Source: Candidatus Delongbacteria bacterium (GTDB lineage Bacteria > Delongbacteria > UBA4055). Taken from it: a stretch of 6,100 nucleotides of DNA. The position numbers and the translations under genes were made by a program. Within the stretch, counting starts at the first letter, position 1, and each line of letters opens with the position of its first letter. The stretch covers positions 1 to 6,100 of the forward strand of contig JAQICF010000104.1 in the NCBI GenBank assembly GCA_027858795.1, read 5' to 3'. Positions 1 to 6,100 of this stretch are shown here, piece after piece. Under the pieces are notes generated by a model. That model did no database searches. It saw only the letters and a program-made list of their open reading frames with translations, and had not been told where the DNA came from.

Positions 1-3
1 ATT

Positions 4-25
4 ACAAGGGGTTGAAACCCCTTGT
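4..25. repeat. Perfect 10-bp inverted repeat; possible terminator after the permease gene
   Basis: ACAAGGGGTT at 4-13 is exactly complementary to AACCCCTTGT at 16-25, giving a stable hairpin with a very short loop. It lies about 120 nt beyond the permease stop. On the minus strand the stem is followed only by AAT before the window ends, so a U-tract cannot be judged. It could be a terminator of the operon or another member of the dispersed palindromes that fill this gap. Confidence 0.5.
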
Positions 26-32
26 TCACAAT

Positions 33-65
33 GTCATCCTGAATTTATTTCAGGATCTCTCTTTT
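33..65. repeat. Dispersed short palindrome, copy A (CCTGAA...TTCAGG)
   Basis: An 8-bp stem, ATCCTGAA at 36-43 with TTCAGGAT at 49-56, encloses a 5-nt loop. The whole 33-65 stretch matches 3900-3932 with one mismatch (C59 against T3926), in the same orientation. It looks like a REP-type dispersed repeat. Read as protein such elements give HPEFISGS-like peptides, which I recall as common in spurious ORFs of repeat-bearing genomes. Confidence 0.8.
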
Positions 66-84
66 ATCTTTGTTAATCGTTTTT

Positions 85-109
85 GGGACGACTGTTAGGC
101 GTCCCCTAC
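85..109. repeat. GGGACG/CGTCCC hairpin, copy A
   Basis: GGGACG at 85-90 pairs with CGTCCC at 100-105 around a 9-nt loop, followed by CCTAC. The same arms, at the same 21-nt span, occur at 3944-3964, but the nine inner bases differ. On the minus strand it lies 39 nt past the permease stop and is followed by A-rich rather than T-rich sequence, so it is a poor terminator. Confidence 0.7.
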
Positions 110-111
110 GA

Positions 112-164
112 ACTTACAATTTACAACTTACAACTTATCACTTACAACTAATCACTGACCACTG
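112..164. repeat. Heptamer tandem array overlapping the permease stop codon
   Basis: Seven consecutive 7-nt units start at 112, 119, 126, 133, 140, 147 and 154: ACTTACA, ATTTACA, ACTTACA, ACTTATC, ACTTACA, ACTAATC, ACTGACC, then a partial ACTG at 161. It resembles short tandemly repeated heptamers known from cyanobacteria and some other bacteria. The TAG stop of the permease (148-150) and its last four codons are inside the array. Confidence 0.8.
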
Positions 165-3100
165 TTTTCTTCTCTTTTTTCAATGTTTCAAACATTACTG
201 GTAAAATTATAAGAATCAACATTGTCGCAGCAGATAATCCAAATATCACCGTAACAGCTAAAGGTTTTCGTATCTCTGAAGATCCACCCCATCCTATTGC
301 CATCGGGATCATACCAAATACAGTTGATACCGTTGTCATTAGTATTGGTCTTAACCTTTTCTTACTTGCTTCAATGATTGCATCTCTGATAGATAAACCT
401 GCTTTCACTCCGTTCTCAATAAAGTCAATTTTAACAATAGCATCATTCACTACAATTCCGATCAGCATTATCATGCCTATTCCTGAAAGAATGTTAAATG
501 ACTGCCCTGTTAAGAACAATCCTATTGTTACTCCGATAAAAGCAAAAGGAACACTAAATACTATTATGAACGGACTGAGTAATGATTCGAACTGTGATGC
601 CAGTACCATATAAACCAATACGAAAGATAATAAGAACATGAAGATGATCTGCTGCATTGATTCCTGCATTTCACTGTTCTGACCACCGATCACCAGCCTC
701 ATTCCCTTATAAAGCTGAATTTCTGAGAGTTTCTTCTCTACGTCAGCTATTACCTTATCAAATCTACCCTCAACTATATTGGAAGTGATCGTAAATACTC
801 TATTTTGGCTTTCATGCTTGATCGCCTCAGGACCATTTACATAATTTATCGTTACTAACCTATCAAGGGGTATTACTAGATCGTTCTTATTGTATACTGT
901 TTTTAGAACATTCTTTATATTCTGTCCAAGTTCATCATTCGTACCCACAATAATATCAACTGGTTTATTATTTTCTGTTATCTGAACTGCCATTTCTCCT
1001 TTTATTATGGTCTTGATAAAATCAGAAATTTCCTGCTTTGACAAATTATAATCTTCAAGCAACTTGGTGTTGAATTCTATCTGTATCTGAGGTTTGTTTC
1101 CTGAAAAGTCCGATTTAACTTCACTTAAATTATCCAGATTTTTTAATTCCTGCATAACATTTTCAGAGATCTCTATCAGGTTTTCAAGATTGTTACCTGA
1201 TATCTTCACACTTATATCACCTTGCTCAGGTTTTATCATTTCACCGAGTATAGATACATCAGTATTTATATTCAACTTGATATCAGAGTCCATACTTGAG
1301 TTGTAGCTGGACAAATTTGGTCTAAGTTTATTAATGAATTTCTTTGTCGAAATATTATTTTCCAGCTTTACTTGAATATCGCCCTTATATACTGTTGCAC
1401 CCGTAAGTAACGATTTTTCATCATAGATACCACCGGTTGAGAACAATGAAACAACTCCATCCATATTCTCGATCATATTTTCATAGTCGGTTATAATTTT
1501 CTCTGTTCTGAAAATACTTGTTCCAGGATTCAGTTCAATAGATAGTATAAATTCATGACTGTCAACATCAGGCATCATTCGTTTTTCAATACCCAATGAT
1601 ATCAATAGAGAAACTACGAGAATTCCAAATGCAAGTGTTAAGGTAATCATCTTATTGTCCAATGCTTTTAGAAGTACAATATGATATTTTTCTTCGAACC
1701 AAGCATAAGACTTATCGAATGCAACCAGTATAGGTTTTGAAATAAAAAGAACAAATTTGACAAATATTTTGCCCCAGAAGACAAATAATCCTATAAAAAT
1801 TCCAACTGAGCCAAAGGTCACTACTTTTAAGAATTTTCTTATCCTTGTTAAATAGAATACTTTCTTAATCAGTTCTTTGTCAGCTTTGTAGAATTTTGCA
1901 GGATTAAATAGACCAAACAGGTTTATTACAAATACTATTCCACCAAGTATATACGCATAAAGCATGAATCCATTTGTGCTTAATTCTTCCTCATAAGGTT
2001 GAAGTAGATCATTTATGAATGTTGAAATATCATATAGGAAATTATCCACTGTATCTATTAGGAAAGATATATCTGTCAAGGATATCAACTGATGCAATGG
2101 TTCAAAATAATCTATCTTGGTTATAAATGCTGCAGGTATGCTGAGCAATATAATTACTATCATCCAAATAAAATTTATTAAATAGAAATTCACCTTTGTT
2201 TTTATATTCAGATCCTTGTTCTTACCAATAAAAAATTCAATCGATTTCAATATTGGATCCGTCATCAGTGCTAAAAATAATACATATACAAGTGCATGCT
2301 CATCAATAGGAATCTTGCTTATCTTCACTATGATGAAGAATATTGCTATCATTATAGCCCAATATATTCCCGTTTTGAACACAACGCCGTTGTCACTTAT
2401 TACACTTTTATCTTCTGTAGTGATTTCCTTTTTTTCCATTGAGAATTTTGAATAAAGTACTGGAACTAATGTCAGAGATACGAACAATGAGCTTATCAAA
2501 GCAAATGCAACGGATATCGATTGATCCTTGAAAAGAACTCCTGCTGCACCAGAAACAAATATTACCGGCATGAATACGATTATTGTCGTAAATGTAGATG
2601 CAGAAACTGGTAGGATAACCTCTTTTACACCGTCGTAACAGGCATCAAATATTTTCTTTCCAAGATTCCGATGCCGGGTAATATTTTCTAACACGACGAT
2701 GGAATTATCCACCAGCATACCTATTCCGAGAGCAAATCCTGACAATGACATTAGATTCAATGATATTTTAGAAAAATATAATAATGAGAATGTTGCAAAT
2801 ATACTTATAGGCATCGCCAGTGATATATTCAATGGTGACTTAAAATCTCTGAGGAATAAGAACAAAGTTAAGAATGATAGAATTCCACCGAGCAATATAG
2901 CTGTCACAACATTATTGATAGACTCTGAAATAAAATCTGACTGATCGTAAACAATATTAAGTTTTACATCAAGGGTTTCTTTAAATTCTTCCATTACTTC
3001 CTTAACTAATCCTGATACTATCACAGCATTTGCATCTCCATCCTTACGGATCAGAATACCTGTCGAATTTTCTCCATTGTATCGGGTGAAAGATTTTTTC

Positions 3101-3885
3101 TCTTTGTCTGAGTAACCAACTTCTGCTACATCCTTAATGTATATATTTCTCTTATTTGAAAGCTGTTTTACTAAAGTATTTTCAATGTCTGATAGGTTCG
3201 TGATCTCCGATGAAATCACAAGATCATAGATATATACGTCATCCTTTACAGTACCGCCTGATGAATTTGTATTGGCACTTTTCACAGCATTTGTCAGAGT
3301 AGTAAATGATATCCCGAACGAGTTGAGTTTGTCAATATCTGCTTCAACTCTGATCTCAACTTCTTCCCCGCCTATCACATCTGCCATCGCAACACCGTCT
3401 ATCTGCTCAATTCTCTTCTTGATAATATGCTCAGAAACATCCCTTGCAGCTTTTGTGTCTTTTCCGGTCACGGATAGGATCATTATCGGCTTTTTACCTG
3501 GGTCAATACGGAGTATATTCGGTCTTTCTGCTGTTTCGGGTAAAGCTGCAGCATCAAGTTTCTCTCTGAGGTATAGAACAGTAAAATCCATATCCGTTCC
3601 CCAAATAAAATCTATGGTTATAAGACTTATATCTTCCTTTGATTCAGATTTTATACTCTTAATACCTTTTAAACCTGCAATTGAGGCTTCCAATGGTTCG
3701 GTGAGAAGTCTTTCTATCTCTTCAGGGCTACTTCCTTCCATCTCTGTCCAAACGGTTACAGATGGGTATTTTATGTCTGGTAATAGATTTACTGGTAATT
3801 TATTATACGATATGATACCGAACACTGTCACAGCAGTGAATATCATTATTATCGTTATAGGTCTTAGAAGTATATTTTTAAGCAT
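148..3885 (-). CDS. RND efflux permease (AcrB/HAE1-like) with an extra multi-helix membrane insertion
   Basis: This is the inner-membrane proton-driven pump subunit of a tripartite efflux system, and its substrate cannot be told from sequence. The 1245 residues exceed the usual 1030-1050. In order: TM1 about 9-29; first periplasmic porter loop about 30-320; TM2-TM6 about 326-478; an extra hydrophobic block about 482-722; TM7 about 746-766; second periplasmic loop about 767-1075; TM8-TM12 about 1077-1232. The first loop has the family wording KLPVNLLPDI, SPEEIERLLTEPLE and GxxxI. TM4 carries GMLVDNSIVVLEN, with the proton-relay Asp at 393 and Asn at 394 where AcrB has a second Asp. TM10 has GIVVNDAIVKIDF (about 1143-1155). 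The start is supported by a GAGG Shine-Dalgarno 8 nt upstream. The last four residues (VVSD) and the TAG stop lie in a heptamer repeat array. The RND family call is secure; the specific subfamily is uncertain. Confidence 0.96.
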   Translation of the reverse strand: MLKNILLRPITIIMIFTAVTVFGIISYNKLPVNLLPDIKYPSVTVWTEMEGSSPEEIERLLTEPLEASIAGLKGIKSIKSESKEDISLITIDFIWGTDMDFTVLYLREKLDAAALPETAERPNILRIDPGKKPIMILSVTGKDTKAARDVSEHIIKKRIEQIDGVAMADVIGGEEVEIRVEADIDKLNSFGISFTTLTNAVKSANTNSSGGTVKDDVYIYDLVISSEITNLSDIENTLVKQLSNKRNIYIKDVAEVGYSDKEKKSFTRYNGENSTGILIRKDGDANAVIVSGLVKEVMEEFKETLDVKLNIVYDQSDFISESINNVVTAILLGGILSFLTLFLFLRDFKSPLNISLAMPISIFATFSLLYFSKISLNLMSLSGFALGIGMLVDNSIVVLENITRHRNLGKKIFDACYDGVKEVILPVSASTFTTIIVFMPVIFVSGAAGVLFKDQSISVAFALISSLFVSLTLVPVLYSKFSMEKKEITTEDKSVISDNGVVFKTGIYWAIMIAIFFIIVKISKIPIDEHALVYVLFLALMTDPILKSIEFFIGKNKDLNIKTKVNFYLINFIWMIVIILLSIPAAFITKIDYFEPLHQLISLTDISFLIDTVDNFLYDISTFINDLLQPYEEELSTNGFMLYAYILGGIVFVINLFGLFNPAKFYKADKELIKKVFYLTRIRKFLKVVTFGSVGIFIGLFVFWGKIFVKFVLFISKPILVAFDKSYAWFEEKYHIVLLKALDNKMITLTLAFGILVVSLLISLGIEKRMMPDVDSHEFILSIELNPGTSIFRTEKIITDYENMIENMDGVVSLFSTGGIYDEKSLLTGATVYKGDIQVKLENNISTKKFINKLRPNLSSYNSSMDSDIKLNINTDVSILGEMIKPEQGDISVKISGNNLENLIEISENVMQELKNLDNLSEVKSDFSGNKPQIQIEFNTKLLEDYNLSKQEISDFIKTIIKGEMAVQITENNKPVDIIVGTNDELGQNIKNVLKTVYNKNDLVIPLDRLVTINYVNGPEAIKHESQNRVFTITSNIVEGRFDKVIADVEKKLSEIQLYKGMRLVIGGQNSEMQESMQQIIFMFLLSFVLVYMVLASQFESLLSPFIIVFSVPFAFIGVTIGLFLTGQSFNILSGIGMIMLIGIVVNDAIVKIDFIENGVKAGLSIRDAIIEASKKRLRPILMTTVSTVFGMIPMAIGWGGSSEIRKPLAVTVIFGLSAATMLILIILPVMFETLKKEKKTVVSD
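1720..2442 (-). other. Extra membrane domain inserted between TM6 and TM7 of the RND permease
   Basis: Residues about 482-722 separate the end of TM6 (LVPVLYSKF) from the FDKSYAWFEEKY segment that normally shortly precedes TM7. In ordinary RND permeases this cytoplasmic connection is only some tens of residues. Here it holds hydrophobic stretches at about 503-521, 529-547, 566-588, 639-660, 686-704 and 708-724. The linkers at 553-565 and 662-688 are rich in Lys and Arg, while 591-640 has ten acidic residues and no Lys or Arg. By the positive-inside rule this fits six helices that leave and re-enter the cytoplasm, preserving the topology of the second RND half. The reading frame is intact and both RND halves are complete. 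The domain has no recognised identity, and the helix count is estimated by eye. Confidence 0.75.
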
Positions 3886-3892
3886 GTTTTTT

Positions 3893-3898
3893 TCCTCT
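3893..3898 (-). promoter_or_regulatory. Ribosome binding site of the RND permease gene
   Basis: The minus strand reads AGAGGA, then a run of seven A and a C before ATG, so GAGG sits 8 nt from the start codon. This is a strong Shine-Dalgarno and fixes the start at 3885. The base of the copy B palindrome (3903) is only 5 nt upstream of it, so the hairpin could influence ribosome access. Confidence 0.75.
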
Positions 3899-3899
3899 C

Positions 3900-3932
3900 G
3901 TCATCCTGAATTTATTTCAGGATCTTTCTTTT
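3900..3932. repeat. Dispersed short palindrome, copy B (CCTGAA...TTCAGG)
   Basis: This is the second copy of the 33-65 element in the same orientation, 3867 nt away, with 32 of 33 bases identical. The stem arms are 3903-3910 and 3916-3923. It lies in the leader of the permease gene, immediately next to its ribosome binding site. Confidence 0.8.
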
Positions 3933-3942
3933 TTTTTAAAGA

Positions 3943-3965
3943 GGGGACGGTAAGAAACCGTCCCC
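3943..3965 (-). terminator. GGGGACGGT/ACCGTCCCC hairpin, copy B; possible terminator after the methyltransferase-like gene
   Basis: A perfect 9-bp GC-rich stem (3943-3951 with 3957-3965) with a 5-nt loop lies 14 nt past the stop of the methyltransferase-like gene. On the minus strand it is followed by TCTTT and then a run of A, so the U-tract is weak. Its outer arms match the 85-105 hairpin exactly in spacing, so it is also a repeat copy. It may attenuate rather than end transcription into the permease gene. Confidence 0.45.
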
Positions 3966-3979
3966 TACATTTTGATTTT

Positions 3980-5170
3980 TTACTTAAACATTTGCATAAT
4001 TACTTGAAAACCTCCCGGGATACATAACAAACAGTATAGTATTAAAAATATCCCTACGCACACTCTCTTAACATGTGCGACATTGTCTTCCACAAAAACA
4101 TATCCTGCCAAAATTGCTAAACCGAAGAATCCGCCGACTATAAAGACCGGCCAACCAATTAAGTAATGAATAGCTTCCATCCACGCACCATAATTGGGAT
4201 TTGTCCCTACTAATACAATCCAACTACCCCAGAATAGGCACGATCCAAAGAATAATATATAAAGCATATATTCAATTCGATTCTTATTTTCCTTATTCTC
4301 ACTAATCTTGCTACCAAAATTATCAATTTTTTTCTTCAATATTTCAGGAACTAGGAACAAATATTTATATATCATTGATTTAACTAAACTTTTCTTACTC
4401 GATCTAAAATGTTCATTAATTGCTTCATCGACCAGATCATTATAATTCTGTATAACAGGTGCAGGATCTTTATAACCAAGATAGAATTTATACTTGTCAT
4501 ACACTGTTTCATGAGGAATATCTTCTAATCCTAATTCAAAATCATATTCAAGGACATCTAAACCGTTATCATTGAGAACTTTCACATAATCCTTACCGAA
4601 TTTTCTGTAATTTCCAAGTATTCCATATAATTTAAATCTATCCTTATATGAAGTAAGTGGCATTTCAAGTGTTTTATCTATATTCTCATCAATATTTGCC
4701 TGTAATATTATAAAACCATCTGAAGTAATTATCCTGTTTAACTCTTTGATCACCATTTTGTAAGACGGTAATTTTTCCAGAACATAATTGCAGATTATTA
4801 CGTCAAAATGATCGTCAGGATATTTATCTCTCAGTTCTTCATCTCTGATAGAAAAATCACCTGTAACATTAAATATCTTAACTTCAGTATTTGGAAAATT
4901 CTTAAAATATTCAGTAATTTCATTCTTTTCACTGATGACTAGAATTTTCAACTCACCTTTTAAAAGCTCTGTCCTTGATTGAAGAAATAAAAGAAGTGTC
5001 CGCTCTTCCTTAGAAGATGCACAGATAGGGCAGTAATTACTTTTACCCCCGAATTTCCCGTAGGAATCCATCCTATAAAATTTTCCACAGAACGGGCAGT
5101 ATAATTCATTTCCTGCGAAATAATTCGATTTATACAATTCGTAATTTTCTTTTATTTTCTCAAATGCCAT
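3980..5170 (-). CDS. Zinc-ribbon, class I methyltransferase-like protein with C-terminal membrane helices
   Basis: The 396 residues divide into three parts. Residues 25-50 form a probable zinc ribbon, with CPFC at 25-28 and CPIC at 47-50. Residues about 72-215 resemble a class I SAM-dependent methyltransferase of the kind that follows a CPxC ribbon: a first strand at 74-80 (LKILVIS), the FDVIICNYVLEKLP strand at 122-135, a helix with ELNRII, the DGFIILQ strand at 151-157, and a later FGKDYVKVLNDNGLDV segment at 191-206. Residues about 301-322, 338-360 and 369-389 are hydrophobic and look like three membrane helices, preceded by a basic helix at 255-290. The glycine-rich SAM loop is absent and expected His residues appear replaced, so activity is doubtful. 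The start has AAGG 6 nt upstream. It lies between the adaptor and permease genes of an efflux locus. Substrate is unknown. Confidence 0.8.
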   Translation of the reverse strand: MAFEKIKENYELYKSNYFAGNELYCPFCGKFYRMDSYGKFGGKSNYCPICASSKEERTLLLFLQSRTELLKGELKILVISEKNEITEYFKNFPNTEVKIFNVTGDFSIRDEELRDKYPDDHFDVIICNYVLEKLPSYKMVIKELNRIITSDGFIILQANIDENIDKTLEMPLTSYKDRFKLYGILGNYRKFGKDYVKVLNDNGLDVLEYDFELGLEDIPHETVYDKYKFYLGYKDPAPVIQNYNDLVDEAINEHFRSSKKSLVKSMIYKYLFLVPEILKKKIDNFGSKISENKENKNRIEYMLYILFFGSCLFWGSWIVLVGTNPNYGAWMEAIHYLIGWPVFIVGGFFGLAILAGYVFVEDNVAHVKRVCVGIFLILYCLLCIPGGFQVIMQMFK

Positions 5171-5176
5171 ATTTAA

Positions 5177-5180
5177 CCTT
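5177..5180 (-). promoter_or_regulatory. Ribosome binding site of the methyltransferase-like gene
   Basis: The minus strand reads AACAAGGTTAAAT and then ATG, which puts AAGG 6 nt from the start codon at 5170. It is a moderate Shine-Dalgarno that supports the chosen start. Confidence 0.55.
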
Positions 5181-5192
5181 GTTCCGCAACAT

Positions 5193-5275
5193 TTCGATAC
5201 AATTTTCTCCGAAAATCACTCAATGTACGGTTTACACCGGTCTTCGAGTGATTACACAGTAATAGTATCGAGAAG
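5193..5275. repeat. Inverted pair of REP-like units filling the adaptor-methyltransferase gap
   Basis: Two copies of one unit lie head to head. Each begins GAGTGATT, contains a small hairpin and ends GTATCGA. Unit 1 is on the minus strand (5221-5193), with an inner stem ATTTTC/GAAAAT. Unit 2 is on the plus strand (5246-5275), with an inner stem ATTAC/GTAAT. Together they pair over 5194-5200 with 5265-5271 and 5214-5221 with 5246-5253, with a small CGGT/ACCG stem (5228-5239) at the tip. A competing stem is 5236-5245 with 5272-5280. The unit resembles palindromes I recall from Flavobacteria-type genomes. No promoter was recognised in this gap. Confidence 0.75.
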
Positions 5276-5281
5276 CCGGTT

Positions 5282-6100
5282 TTAATTAATTACCTTTACA
5301 TCCGCGTCATGCGCTAACGTGTAATTATTCGTAATTACAACATCATCTCCAAGCTTCAACTTAGGATCTTTCTCGTCAAGGATTATTTCAGTAAAATTAA
5401 AATTCGAAAGTCCTGTATTAACATATACCCATTTAGCCTTCTCATCTTGAACTATGAATACCAATTTTCTATTATCTCTGGTAAGAATAGCTTCATTTGG
5501 TACAATTATTTTGTCGAAATAAATCTTACTTTCAATTTTAACATTTCCACGCATACCAGATTTGATCCTTAGATCACCATTAGGAATGTTAACTAATACT
5601 TTACAAGTACCTGTATTCTCATCAATTATCGGAGAAATAGTTTCAATAATTCCATTGAAAACGACATCTTTCAGAGCTTCGAACTTTACTTCGACCTTTC
5701 TATCATCAGTAAGATCACCAACTTCACTTTCTAAAACAGGTATCTCCATTTCGATCATCTTATAATCAACAATGGTCATTGCTTTATTCCCTGTATTGAA
5801 ATGCTGTCCTTTTACAATACTTAGATCTGCAATGTATCCTGACGAAGGTGCTCTAACTGTTGCATATTCATAATCAAGTTTAGCTTTTTTGTAGCTTATC
5901 ATAGCTTGAGTTAAACCAGTTGAAGATTTTAATACTTCAACGCTTCCACCCTGATTGAAAATAAGATCAACTTCAAGTTCGAGCTTTTGATCTTCATATT
6001 CCTTTTCACTAATATTTCCGATTCTTCTCTGTTCTTTCAATTTATTTAATTCTTCATTGAATTTTTTATCATTGGCTGCTGTACTTTGATCTTTTATCTC
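5282..6100 (-). CDS. Periplasmic adaptor (membrane fusion protein, HlyD/AcrA family), 5' end outside the window
   Basis: The frame is open to the right edge, so only the C-terminal 272 residues are seen; the true start, any signal peptide and the first half of the lipoyl domain lie outside. Visible residues 1-75 are charged and helical, as expected for the coiled-coil hairpin that contacts the outer-membrane channel (KLKEQRRIGNISEKEYEDQ). Residues about 76-113 are the second lipoyl half, with YATVRAPSSGYIADLSIVKG, the family signature. Residues 114-190 fit the beta-barrel (SGMRGNVKIE near its end). Residues 195-272 fit the membrane-proximal domain, with IVPNEAILTRDN. The protein would link the RND permease to a TolC-like channel. 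A TTG at 6038-6040 could be read as a start, but the upstream codons continue the coiled coil without a stop, so it is internal. It ends 111 nt before the methyltransferase-like gene. Confidence 0.93.
   Translation of the reverse strand, partial: EIKDQSTAANDKKFNEELNKLKEQRRIGNISEKEYEDQKLELEVDLIFNQGGSVEVLKSSTGLTQAMISYKKAKLDYEYATVRAPSSGYIADLSIVKGQHFNTGNKAMTIVDYKMIEMEIPVLESEVGDLTDDRKVEVKFEALKDVVFNGIIETISPIIDENTGTCKVLVNIPNGDLRIKSGMRGNVKIESKIYFDKIIVPNEAILTRDNRKLVFIVQDEKAKWVYVNTGLSNFNFTEIILDEKDPKLKLGDDVVITNNYTLAHDADVKVIN

Noticed and set aside
1..164. CRISPR array or mobile element end
   Set aside because: The heptamer units are directly adjacent without spacers, and no transposase or target-site duplication is visible. 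The palindromes fit dispersed REP-type repeats better.
1720..2442. A separate membrane-protein gene fused by a frameshift or assembly error
   Set aside because: The frame is continuous across the block and the linkers are compatible with the RND flanks at both ends. No internal stop, start signal or recognisable independent protein was seen.
374..2944. Several plus-strand open frames of 70-81 codons inside the permease gene (374-613, 1094-1306, 2216-2455, 2699-2944)
   Set aside because: All are antisense shadows of the permease, without family motifs.
3272..4027. Plus-strand open frame of 251 codons opposite the start of the permease gene
   Set aside because: It lies antisense to a well-supported RND N-terminus and runs through the repeat module, where it reads HPEFISGS, a peptide typical of translated palindromic repeats. 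It has no recognisable domain.
5562..5765. Plus-strand open frame of 67 codons inside the adaptor gene
   Set aside because: It is an antisense shadow of the beta-barrel part of the adaptor, with no motif.
6038..6040. TTG as the start codon of the adaptor gene
   Set aside because: Upstream codons to the window edge remain open and continue the charged coiled-coil. A start here would remove the first lipoyl half and the signal peptide.

Overview
The window is AT-rich and carries three protein-coding genes, all on the minus strand. In transcription order they are: the 3' part of a HlyD/AcrA-type periplasmic adaptor (open to the right edge of the window), a zinc-ribbon methyltransferase-like protein with a C-terminal membrane tail, and a very large RND (AcrB/HAE1-like) inner-membrane efflux permease. 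The sequence suggests a Gram-negative, low-GC bacterium. The adaptor plus RND permease imply a double-membrane tripartite pump. The permease wording (D-N in TM4, N-D-A-I-V-K-I-D in TM10) and the short palindromic repeats resemble what I recall from Bacteroidota and related FCB-group genomes. That placement rests on recollection, not a search, and is tentative.

Layout: 1-147 is non-coding and packed with repeats: a 10-bp perfect hairpin, a short CCTGAA palindrome, a GGGACG hairpin and a 7-nt-period array. 148-3885 is the RND permease. 3886-3979 is a short gap with a second copy of the two-palindrome module. 3980-5170 is the methyltransferase-like gene. 5171-5281 is a gap made largely of two inverted copies of a third palindromic unit. 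5282-6100 is the adaptor, whose 5' part lies beyond the window. An outer-membrane TolC-like partner is not visible and could lie to the right.

The adaptor and permease would form the pump. The middle gene has no standard role in such pumps, and its membrane tail and position suggest, as inference only, a function tied to the envelope or to this transporter. The gaps of 111 and 94 nt mean the genes are not translationally coupled. All three may still share one mRNA, with the repeat hairpins lying inside it.

The most unusual points are: a roughly 200-residue insertion in the RND permease between TM6 and TM7 that looks like about six extra membrane helices; a permease gene bracketed by direct copies of a composite repeat; a heptamer array that supplies the last codons and stop of the permease; and the fused zinc-ribbon/methyltransferase-like/membrane protein with eroded motifs inside an efflux locus.
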